Source: Chalciporus piperatus (lineage: Eukaryota; Basidiomycota; Agaricomycetes; Boletales; Boletaceae). Taken from it: a DNA stretch of 23,116 nt. This document shows, in pieces, positions 1 through 8,516 of this stretch. The notes below the pieces were generated by a model. That model ran no database searches. It saw nothing but the letters and a program-made list of their open reading frames with translations, and was not told where the DNA came from. Position 1 is the stretch's first letter. Every line of letters starts with the position of its first letter. The translations under genes and the position numbers were made by a program. The stretch lies in assembly GCA_038093975.1 (NCBI GenBank), contig JBBPTG010000333.1:1-23116 (forward strand), in the 5' to 3' direction.

Positions 1-13
1 GACAAAGACGACG

Positions 14-1835
14 ATGTCCTTATTTCTCAGTCAGTTAGCTTCATCGGCCGCTGTTGATCTCAAGCTAACCATACAATTCAGCTTCGATTACAACGACGAG
101 TTGGACAATGGCCCGCTGTTTGAACACTGGGACAGCATTCGCCCTAAATGGAACAAATGGGCCAACACAGCCTTTGGGGTGAACGACAGGCCAGCCGAAG
201 AAGGGAGCGAAGATGAAGGGTATTTGGAAGGCTTGCTGGTCATTACTAGGAAGAAGAAGAAGAATAGCGTTGAGGCGATGATAAAGTTGCTCAAACCTGA
301 TTGGACAGCGAATGAGCCTCCAATCATTCCTGATATCAAGCTGATGAACCTTGACCAGATGAAGGATGTGGTGCGAGCCTTCTTAACTGCTCATTACAGT
401 GAGTCGGCCGATGTTGAATAGATCTCGGCTGAGCAGGTCGACAGGACTAGAGTCGGGTAGCCACAAGGCCAAGGTCCCATTTGGCGAGGTGGCTAAACGA
501 CAAGCCGCCTTCATCCATGCGGACTATCTGCCGAAAGGGTTTGTGATGATTGATCCATCGAAGATGAGGCAAAAGCAAATCGAAAGCTTGCTTAGTTTCT
601 GGCAGAGCAGACAGCAGGCCAGGAAGGTGCCAATATTTGCTTGGAGTCAGGTGGGAGGGGCGAAAGGGGGATTTCAGGTAACACATGACCAGAGCAAACG
701 GCTAGACAAGAGCAAACGGCTCCAGAGTCGTCAGAGAGCTCCCTCGCCAGAACTCACTGACAATGAATTTGTCTCTGTGCAGACTCCCAAGGGAAAGGGG
801 AAAGGGAAAGCACAAGAGGTACCCATCATGTCTGATGTGTCATCGGCCGAGGAGGATGAAGACAATGAAATGGGGGACTACAGTGGGTCCATGCAGCATC
901 AGCATTGATGAGAGCATGCTAATCGGCCGACAGATTTGCCAGCTTTCGATCAACATCGTACTGCATCCCGAAAGACCCCAGCCCCTTCCAGCTGGCATGA
1001 TGTCAGAACCAAACAAGGTGAACCGTCCAAGGGTTACAAGGAACAGTCAGCATCCAAGGAGAAAACATCTCAGGGGACTGACAAGGTAATACATAACAAC
1101 TTTATCTTTGGTCATAAAGTCTAACTCAGAGTCCCAGCCGAAGCCGAAGCCACAGCCAAAGCCACAGCCTAAGCCATTGGAGCCTAAATCTAAGGCTAAG
1201 CCCCAGCCTCCTAAGCCAAGGGTCCAGGAGAAAGGTTCGAAGGGCCGTAGAGAGAACAAACGTCCTCTGACTGAAGAGGATGGTTCAGTCCCTGATCTGT
1301 CAAGCAATGACAGGATCTCCAAGAGAGTTCGCAGAGAGAAGGATTCAAGGCAGCCGGCCGAAACCAAGGCTGACAAGCAGCCGGCCAAAGCCAAGGCTGA
1401 CAAGCAGCCGGCCGCAATCAAGGCTGACAAGGTAAGTGGACATATGTGTATATTGAGCTTGACTGACAAATGACAATGTGACCCAGGGTGCCACCGATGA
1501 CAGGAAGGAGAAAACTTCAACAAAGGGTAGGAAGAATAAACGTCCTGTGACTGAGGAGGATGGTTCAGCCGCCGATTCATCGGCCGATGACAGGCTCACC
1601 AAGAGAGTTCGCAAAGAGAAGGATTCAAGGCAGCCGGCCGAGGCCAAGGCTGACAAGGTCAATGCATATATGTGTATATTGAGCTTGACTGACAAATGAC
1701 GATTTGATCCAGGGTGCGGCCGATGAAACATTCCATAAAGTCCCTGAGGCATCGGCTCGCAGGTCAGGTAGACCAAGGAAGACTCCAGCTCGCAAGGACG
1801 ATGGTGTAGTAACACCTACCAAAAAGAGACCCTAA
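14..1835 (+). CDS. Six-exon hypothetical protein with AT-hook-like C-terminus (5' end open)
   Basis: I do not recognise this gene. Six exons join in frame: 14-398, 445-882, 934-1085, 1138-1431, 1487-1657, 1713-1835 (520 aa). All five introns (46, 51, 52, 55, 55 nt) have GT/AG ends, and several carry CTAAC/CTGAC-like branch sites. The frame stays open upstream to the window edge, so ATG 14 may be internal. The N-terminal ~250 residues look globular (for example FIHADYLPKGFVMIDPSKM). The rest is low-complexity: KGKGKGK, an acidic SSAEEDEDNE stretch, KPQPKPQPKP, and repeats containing NKRPxTEEDGS and SKRVRREKDSRQPAE. Near the end RSGRPRKTP (from 1761) resembles an AT-hook core, so DNA or chromatin binding is a fair inference. 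Retention of either 55-nt intron gives an early stop. Similar proteins may occur near transposons in Agaricomycetes, but I cannot verify that. Confidence 0.7.
1240..1712 (+). repeat. Tandem duplication of an exon segment plus its intron
   Basis: The end of exon 4 with its downstream intron (about 1240-1486) is repeated as exon 5 with its downstream intron (about 1522-1712). Both coding copies read KGR..NKRPxTEEDGS, then a short variable stretch, then KRVRxEKDSRQPAExKADK. The two introns (1432-1486 and 1658-1712) are both 55 nt and nearly identical in the middle, sharing TGTGTATATTGAGCTTGACT. The first has a strong donor, GTAAGT. The second donor is GTCAAT, which is weak. The intron-to-intron spacing is 226 nt. 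Confidence 0.85.
1351..1431 (+). repeat. Three 27-bp tandem repeats (QPAxxKADK)
   Basis: Three consecutive 27-bp units (1351-1377, 1378-1404, 1405-1431) encode QPAETKADK, QPAKAKADK and QPAAIKADK immediately before the intron donor at 1432. The duplicated exon 5 carries only one unit, so the short repeat expanded in one copy or contracted in the other after the larger duplication. Confidence 0.9.
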
Positions 1836-1957
1836 TCTAGGTTTCTTTCTTTCGGACTTGACTGCTTAAGTAGGCGGTTTGAATGGATTGCAAAGAAAAG
1901 ACTCTATTGCGATGTATATACGGTACAAGATAACGATGATATACATGGGCCCTGCCC

Positions 1958-2587
1958 TCACTCCTCAGTGTCCATCGGCTCTGATTGATCATCCCCTGAG
2001 GGAGCCTTGTCAGTGGTATCATGATCTTCGCCCAATGGGCCGTCAGCTGACTCGGCGGCCGGACTGGACGGCTGGGACGGGTATTCGAACAAAGCCTGCA
2101 TGGCTGTACCCATGTCAGGCTCTGTGTTGGTGTCGGCCGGCGGTGCGGCTGTCCCTTGGTCACTAGATTCAACGACTGGCCTTGAGTCCAGGGTCGGGTC
2201 GGCCTCCAAAGTGACCGTGCTGGCCTCAGCGACGATCTCGGGCGCAGGGAGGTGTGCAGCCACTGAGGGCGAGCGCGACACAGCGGATTGTGGGGGAGCG
2301 GAAGCCGAGGGGGAGCGAAGGGGGAGAGAGGCAGAGGGAGATGGGCGAGGTTGCCAGACAAACGACGCGGCCGGTGATGGGCGATGATCGACGGCTTGTA
2401 CTTGCCTGACCGTTTCCAACACCCTCGACATCCCACTGACCTGCTGGGATACCACCGAAAGCCCTGACTCCAGCTCGGAGAAGCGAGCCTCCATTTGGTC
2501 GAAGCGAGTGGCCGAGGGATGGATGGCGCCCTCCAGCCTCAGAGCGTAATCCCTCCATCTGTCAACACGTCCACTGGACATTACCAT
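1958..2587 (-). CDS. Hypothetical protein, helical N-terminus and disordered Pro/Ser/acidic C-terminus
   Basis: Single-exon reading frame of 209 aa from ATG 2587; family not recognised. Residues about 10-65 are polar and helix-like with heptad-like spacing (FDQMEARFSELESGL then VSGMSRVLETVRQVQ), suggesting a short coiled coil. From about residue 70 the protein is rich in Pro, Ser and Ala, and the C-terminus is acidic (DHDTTDKAPSGDDQSEPMDTEE in part). It is convergent with the gene ending at 1835 and starts 48 bp from the gag start of element G1, pointing the opposite way. The composition also resembles the N-terminal coil of some gypsy Gag proteins, so it may be a host gene or part of a transposon. 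No introns or domain motifs are visible. Confidence 0.45.
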   Translation of the reverse strand: MVMSSGRVDRWRDYALRLEGAIHPSATRFDQMEARFSELESGLSVVSQQVSGMSRVLETVRQVQAVDHRPSPAASFVWQPRPSPSASLPLRSPSASAPPQSAVSRSPSVAAHLPAPEIVAEASTVTLEADPTLDSRPVVESSDQGTAAPPADTNTEPDMGTAMQALFEYPSQPSSPAAESADGPLGEDHDTTDKAPSGDDQSEPMDTEE

Positions 2588-2634
2588 GAAAGTATGGCCA
2601 AAGTTTACAACAACGGCTGAATGACCAACGCCGG

Positions 2635-3039
2635 ATGGCTAAGCGTAGCCATGCCGAGGCAACCACTCGCCATGATGCAAGCGACAGCACCTCGGTGCCT
2701 GACGACGAGATCGTCGACAAAGGAAAGGGAATTGACCCCAGGAACTGGGGCCAACTCAGTGTTGAGCCAGATGACGTCGATATCGATCGTCAGCGAGCTG
2801 AGCTGGTGTACTGGGCACGACATGAAAACATGAATGCCCAGGCGGGACCTTCTCGATCTGCGCTTGCCAATGTACATCCCGAGTCGTCTGATACCGACGA
2901 CGGATCGTACTCGCTGCCTGAGCCCAGGCGAGAGAAACCTCGTAAGAAGAGCAAACGGCGGGGGTCCAGAGTACGACACTCTGACATGAATAACGGAACC
3001 CCGCGAGGGCGCCAGCCGCTCGAGGCTAGCACCCCAAAT
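2635..3039 (+). pseudogene. gag: G1 gag, N-terminal part (interrupted by MITE)
   Basis: 135 codons from ATG 2635. The stretch DKGKGIDPRNWGQL followed by acidic and hydrophilic residues is, as I recall it, typical of Gag N-termini in Agaricomycete gypsy elements. The C-terminal part is basic (EKPRKKSKRRGSRV). The reading frame is broken at 3040, where the MITE starts and immediately supplies a TAG stop. If the MITE and one 8-bp target copy are discounted, the frame continues without shift into the next gag segment at 3737. The insertion therefore split a single open frame. Confidence 0.85.
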
Positions 3040-3728
3040 TAGTGTTTAAAAGTCCAGTTAAGTTAAGTTTTTGTACCTCTTTTGACAAAACTGTAACTGT
3101 AACTGGTTATCAATTTCGGCAAAATCAGTTTAACTGAACTGAAACTCTACATAACTGTCATATCAGTTATGGTCCAGTTTGTGACCGGTTTCTGACCGGT
3201 TTTTTGTAATAACTGGACAAACATTAGAAAGCCCTGATTCGTAGCTTTAAAATGACCCCTGGATCATGTGATTTGGTTCAGTCCTTGAGAAGATATGCTC
3301 ATTTTATTATATTGCCATGATTATCATATGTTTTGGTGGATATAGCATTGGAATGGAGGTCAAGTTAAGTAAAATACAAGCAAATATATAATCTCAGCAG
3401 TGCAAATTAACATGTGTATTTGAGTAGAGTGTGTTTCAATCAGTCATTTCATCAATTTACTTCAATATTCAGAAAGAAAGTCAAATAAGGTCGGAAAAAT
3501 TTGTAAAAAATCAGGAAGAATAGTGGTAGATGACCATATATAGGTTATTATTTATAACCAGTTATAACCAGTTTGTGTACAGTTTTGTAACATTTTGGAA
3601 GTGACAAAACTGTAACTGAAACCGGACATAACCAGTTACAATTTTTCACTCGGTTTCAGTTATATTTCACTCCAGTTAAGTTAAGTTTCGGTTTTTGTCC
3701 AGTTATGTAACTGGACTTTTAAACACTA
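3040..3728. mobile_element. 689-bp non-autonomous hAT-type MITE
   Basis: The ends are perfect inverted repeats of 21 bp starting TAGTGTTTAAAAGTCCAGTT. They are flanked by identical 8-bp target site duplications CCCCAAAT at 3032-3039 and 3729-3736. An 8-bp duplication and a 5'-TAGNG end are hallmarks of the hAT superfamily. The interior is AT-rich with no substantial reading frame. It has many subterminal copies of CCAGTTA/AACTG-type motifs, including CCAGTTAAGTTAAGTTT near both ends in the same orientation, which resemble transposase binding arrays. It lies inside the gag frame of G1 and so is younger than G1. The perfect ends and target copies suggest a fairly recent insertion. Confidence 0.93.
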
Positions 3729-3736
3729 CCCCAAAT

Positions 3737-6064
3737 CCTATCAAGAAGTTGATCAGTAACGCTTTGGACTCCAAGAAAAGGAAACCAAGGACATCTACAG
3801 TTCGGGTAATTGAGCCCTCACAGCAAATAGCGCCCGGAAGCTACCTTGGTCGAGCACTGGGTCAGATTCCGCAAACCATACCGAACCGGAGCTATTCAAG
3901 CCGAAGAGTGAGACATCGAGATGACCCGTCCGACTCCTCAGAATCCAGCGATGATAGTAGCGACTCGGAAGAGTCTACCACTACCTCTAGCGAGGATAGT
4001 TCATCATCGGAATCGTCGAGCTCGTCTAGCTCTTCAAGCGACTATCGTCGTAGGAGGGGACATCGATCTGATAAACGGCGTAAGCGCCACGGTTCAGGGC
4101 ATCAGAAACAGGCCCATCACAGAAAATCGACTGCTGCAGGCTATGGGAAGTTGAAGCCCATTCCGCCCAACAAGTACAATGGCGCGCCTGATTCACGAGT
4201 GTTTCACCGCTTCATGACAGAGGGGACCGCCTATGTCAAGACTGGGCAAGTTAGAAAGCGGGACCAGGTCTTCGTCTTGTCTCATTCGTTGTCCGACAAA
4301 GCGCACGAATTCTATATCCAGGAAGTAGCTGGAAATCCATATACCTGGCGTCTGAAGGACTTCTTCCTTCAGATGTTTAATCATTGCTTTCCAATTGATT
4401 TCAGAACTAAGCAGCGCGAAACGCTGCAACGTACCTTTCAGAACGAGCGAACAGTTCGCGAATATGTCTCCCACCTCACCGAGCTGTGGAACCTGATCGG
4501 TGATGTTAACGAGCGTGACCAAGTAATGAAACTTTGGTTTGGATTCGCGACCTATATCCAGAGCGAGTTGTGGAAGGACAGACTTAACCCAGAGAAATCT
4601 ACTTTGCGTGAGGTAATAGCTGCTGCCGAAGTAATCGAGATCGCTCACTCAGTAGCGTCTGGCCGAGGCGAACGCAGGGAGAAGCTGAGGAATCGCCAAG
4701 GGGGAAAATCCGCCTTAGCTGGACCTGCCGCGCCTACTACGGCTCCTCCTAACAGAGAGTCAGTCAACCATAATGCACGTGCTCCACAGCGGGGGCAACG
4801 CTCCATGCGAGGAGGGTTTAGGGGACGTCGGAATGACGGCCGACCGAGCGGCGCGAGTCATACTCGAGGAGCGAAACCTGGGACTCGAGTTAGTGATCAG
4901 TTCGCGTTAAGCAAGGAAGAGCACGACCGACGAGTGGCCGAACGCCTGTGCTTCAAGTGTGCGGAGCCAGGACACCTATCCAACGCATGTCCTAAGGGGA
5001 GGACTGTGACAGGGGGATCGAGCTCACGGCCTCCTGGAGTAACGGCCTTCAGCGTATCGGTTGGGGACAATACCGCTGCGCTTGAAGCGTTAGCAGCTGC
5101 TACCGAGTCAATTGATACCCTGACATTAGGATCAATGCGTCTTGAGGATGACGCAGGACGGCCAGAGTACATTACTGAACCAGGACGGATCGGAGAACCG
5201 TTGGGGCTGCGTGCTTGCGAGGTTCTGTGGAAGACCGCGCCATTTCCGGGTGACTCTAACCCTGGAGTGTACTATCGTGACCGATTCACGGTTAGTCGGA
5301 CATCGCCTACTCACCACGTTGTCAGCGATAGCACGAGGGGGGTAATCCAAGAGTGGGAAACCCTTATAGAGACACGACTGTTGCTGAACCGGGACTTTTG
5401 CATCGGCGATTGGTACGCTAAGCAAATGGTTATCAAAGGATATGGGACCGATGCCGAACGACGACCTAGACATCGAGACTATCCAATGGCGGCGCCTGTC
5501 GCTCAGCGGATTGGACGAGTTTTGATGGATGCCTACGACCATGAATGGGTCATCAGTAGCGATCGAGCACCGCGCTTTGACTGCTTCACGGTGGAAGAAG
5601 GGAAAAACTACTGGTTCCACATACGCGACGAATGGACACACCTGTCGTGTGAATTGCCCCTCGAATTAGCATTAACCCAGAGCCTTGACTTAGTAAACTA
5701 GTATCGGGTGTCAGCTATCCGGCGGGACTTAGCGCTGCGACGGGAGCTCTTGGAACGAAGCACCGACCCCCTAGTTCCCTGCTGGTTCTATGAGCATAGA
5801 CCGCCAGCGAGAACGAGCCATAACACCCATGCCTTTCCAGTCCAGCTGAATGGAATACAGGTGCCGCAAGGGACCTATCCCGCCATCGAACGAAACTCGT
5901 CGATGACTCGCGACTTTAAGCGCTTGATTCCTAAGCCTATTGTCATTATGGTTAGGGTGAATGGCCGTCCAGCGAGAGCGCTGCTTGACACTGGATCGCT
6001 GGCCGATTTCATGTCTTCAACATTGGCTGAGCAAGTCGAAGCTAAACGATTGACCTTGACCAAA
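3737..6064 (+). pseudogene. gag: G1 gag C-terminal part and protease start, with in-frame TAG
   Basis: Continues the frame of 2635-3039. It opens with a Ser/Asp/Glu-rich stretch and a basic patch. A Retrotrans_gag-type helical domain follows at about 4150-4660 (FHRFMTEGTAYVK, then YVSHLTELWN). Then come an Arg/Gly-rich region and one CCHC zinc knuckle, CX2CX4HX4C, at 4949-4990. About 240 further residues contain two related segments ending in a W-Y motif. The second Trp of that motif is replaced by TAG (5699-5701), and the frame continues open beyond it. The aspartic protease active site DTGS is at 5987-5998. The frame is cut at 6065 by element A. Gag packages the RNA and the protease would process the polyprotein. 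With the MITE, the nonsense codon and the truncation it cannot work. Confidence 0.85.
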
Positions 6065-7354
6065 CATCAGGAAAAATACCCTATGCCATAGTTGGCCATA
6101 TGTGCAGCCATGGCACACATTGGACATATTTGTGCTATAAGTTGCACATATGGCACTATATGGGCTATTTATTGCTATAGTACACAATGCTACTGATATA
6201 TCTAGTACAATGTTTGATAGGTGTACTTACTAGACCAGTTATTAAGGATAAAATGTGTACAACTGTCCAATACATTACCGGAAGTCCAGGTTGACTCCCA
6301 ATCTGAGGATTGAGAAGCTACTAGGGGAATTAACTGACAGCTTTGTCGTATGGTTCTAAGGGAAACTATATCTCCCTGAACAATGGGGTGCTGATAAGAA
6401 GAGAAATTGGAGCCTGGCGGTTTGGTGACTGTATACATGTTGTGATACTTGCCTGTAGAAGCGGAGAGTTTATACCATTCGACGTAAGCCAAAGGATTCT
6501 TGGGCCAGTTTTCCAGCGACTGGGTCAGGAGCGAAAGGGAGGAGGGTAGTTTGAAGATTGCCCTCAGGCGTCCTATTCTCATCCCTATCGCTCAAAGTCA
6601 GCATTTAGAATTGTAAATTGAAAGGAAGTAAACTTACCTTGTAATCCAGCAGTCTCCGCATCTCCCCGATAAGCCACGGCCACAGTGTCAAATCTGCCTG
6701 GCTTGGCCTTGATGGAGTCTATCCCCTCCTGGCCATCTACGTCATTGCCCAAGATATCCAATGCAAACTTGCATGAATGCCAGACATCAACTTTGTCAAA
6801 GGGAAGGTGGGTATAGGGAATTGCAGCATGTGGGTTATTTTCGCCAGTGGGCAAGAGAGAGTTGAGGTAGTTGCAGAGGTGATGGCTGAATGAGGGAGCA
6901 TTGTGGTTTTTTTGAATACTGACCAGAGACAGCGGGTTGTCGTGCTATCGCCAGGCCTGTGAGACGGGATCTCGAGTTGGCCGGCTCCTCATCTCCTTCT
7001 TCATTGTTGTCCTCCGTTCTGTAATTGTTTTGATTGTTTTACTTTTCATTTCATCATGTATTATATTAGCAACACATTCAGCCTGAAGTATTTTAACTCA
7101 AGTGTGATATTTTGACATAAAGAGTGAAAAATGGCGCCATATGGAAAAGCCCCCAGTTGTTTTTTCACTTTTCCATTTGGTGCACATTGTGCACATATAG
7201 CTTATATTGATAGAGGCCTTTTACATGTCTACAGGCCCTGCTATATGTTGCAATTTGGTGCTATTTGTAAGTGCACAAATAACATCAAATAGCATCATAT
7301 AGCAACAAATATTGCCATATGGTGACATATGGCATAAGTCATTTTTTCCTGATG
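6065..7354. mobile_element. Element A: CATCAG-ended, internally deleted Plavaka-like DNA transposon
   Basis: The left end CATCAGGAAAAAT and the reverse complement of the right end, CATCAGGAAAAAAT, form terminal inverted repeats. Similarity continues into CTATGCCATA versus CTTATGCCATA. Subterminal regions at both ends repeat CCATATG and TGCTAT-type motifs. Inside, on the minus strand, is the 3' end of a Plavaka-like transposase gene. The flanks do not form a matching target duplication: AA precedes it and TA follows. The left neighbour is gypsy G1 and the right neighbour is a different Plavaka coding region. Element B has the same first six bases, so the two are probably related. Confidence 0.7.
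6202..6926 (-). pseudogene. Plavaka-like transposase, C-terminal remnant (two exons)
   Basis: Minus-strand exons about 6926-6638 and 6584-6202 are joined by a 53-nt intron (6637-6585, GTAAGT donor, ATAG acceptor). The splice restores GLQGMRIGRLRAIFKLP, a stretch I recognise from the C-terminus of fungal Plavaka transposases. Upstream is HLPFDKVDVWHS and downstream LAYVEWYKLS and TWTSGNVLDSC. The frame ends at a natural-looking stop (6202) about 130 bp from the left terminal repeat. Everything N-terminal, including the catalytic core, is absent inside element A; only a possible acidic exon remnant remains near 6950-7030. It cannot encode an active transposase. The family call is from motif memory. 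Confidence 0.65.
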
Positions 7355-8294
7355 TATGCGTTTGTTTTTGCTCGAGTCAGTGAAAGTTCTTTTGGGGCAA
7401 TAGACGATGTCTTTGGCGTGGGCGGGATTTCCTAGCAATGCTTCGACGGCCTCAATGACCCCGTGGTAGTGAATGGTGTGCTTTGCATCCGGGTCTGAGC
7501 TATACCAGAGGTCTCTGGTAGTCCATTTGACGCGGGTCAGGATGGAGTCAACCGCCTGATGGAGGGACCTCACATTGTGAAAGGAGAGGCCCAAGCTCTC
7601 CACTACCTGGATGAACTTGTTAGAATGTCAGGATATCTTTATGGGTAAGAGGACTCACCCCTGGGATGGACAGAAGGCGGTCTAGGGACTTGTGTCCTAT
7701 TCCATCCTGGACAGCCCAACGGGCGACTCTCCAATCTAGCTCGGATGCGAAGGGGGCAAACTTAGTGCCCTGGTTCTTTTCCTGCTCATTCATCACCGCA
7801 TCACCATCATCATCCTCTCCTCCAAACAACCATCACCATTTTTCATGGAGAGTTTGGTCTATGCGAATCACCCGCCCTGCGTGGGGAAAGAGGTCTTCTT
7901 CGACTCACTCATCATACTCGTTCTGAAACCCAGGAGAATGGGAATGGTGGGTGGAGGGGCCAGGTATATTCTCTGGGCCATCAGGCTCCAAAGGCACTAG
8001 GTCGTAGAGGCGGTCGTGGATTTCATCGGCAATATCTGCCGGAGGGACTTCCGCCATTGACGCGGATGGAGGAATAGGGAGGATATCTGGAGGATCTCTT
8101 TCAGCGGTCTCCAATCGGTCTTCCTGGAGAGTACCTGCGAGCGTTAGTTCTCGCTGTTTCCCCTTTCTATACGCCTTGCATCGCGCCGCAGAACTCAAGT
8201 GTGCGAGCACGCCCTGTGTGGTCTTCAGATGTTTCAAACACACCGGACATGCTAAGGGATCCTCTACATTCAAGTTCTTGAGAATGGTCTGCAT
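7355..8294 (-). pseudogene. Plavaka-like transposase, N-terminal part, with stops and truncated
   Basis: From ATG 8294 a C2H2-like zinc finger (CPVCLKHLKTTQGVLAHLSS then RCKAYRKGK) is followed by a Pro/Asp-rich linker. Next come the conserved FPHAGRVIRIDQTLHEKW and FAPFASELDWRVARWAVQDG. A 52-nt intron (7658-7607) joins IPG to VVESLGLSFHNVRSLHQ, and the fragment then ends in DIVYCPKRTFTDSSKNKRI. I recognise this order from fungal Plavaka transposases, which are DNA transposases related to CACTA/EnSpm types. Two in-frame TGA codons (7905-7907 and 7830-7832) break the first exon. The protein stops exactly where the terminal repeat of element A begins (7354), so the catalytic part is missing. It is a truncated relic and lies head-on against the FunK1 3' end only 222 bp away. 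Confidence 0.75.
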
Positions 8295-8516
8295 GACGTC
8301 GAAGAGATTGAGGATAAGGAATTATAATGAATTGCAAGGCAACGCGGTGGCAGACAAGTTTCCAGATAGTGGTAAACGTAGGAAAAAAACAGACCAAACA
8401 TTCAGCGCCATAAGCACAAAACAACATACAGTGGAACAAGATGAGACAAAGAACACGCTTGATGGGAGAAGATGAATGAAAGACGATATCCAGCCTATTC
8501 TTTCACCCGAAAAAAT

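Larger units (their letters stand above)
2635..6064 (+). mobile_element. Element G1: truncated Ty3/gypsy retrotransposon (gag and start of protease)
   Basis: The body of a gypsy element in plus orientation, interrupted by a MITE. It holds gag and the N-terminal part of protease only. Reverse transcriptase, RNase H, integrase and both LTRs are missing. The right end is cut by the terminal repeat of element A at 6065, shortly after the protease active site. I see no LTR in the 47 bp between the upstream minus-strand gene and the gag start, so the left end is also lost or unrecognised. Confidence 0.85.

Noticed and set aside
1837..2436. 199-aa minus-strand frame as a separate gene
   Set aside because: It overlaps the better-supported frame 1958-2587 on the same strand and has a low-complexity Pro/Arg/Ser composition typical of an out-of-frame reading.
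5699..5701. Programmed stop-codon readthrough between G1 gag and protease
   Set aside because: The TAG falls at the Trp position of a W-Y motif that also occurs in the preceding related segment, far after the zinc knuckle, so a TGG to TAG mutation explains it better.
6202..8294. One continuous Plavaka gene from 8294 down to 6202
   Set aside because: A terminal-repeat end lies between the two parts at 7354, the catalytic region is absent, and the matching repeat is at 6065, so the parts belong to two different insertions.
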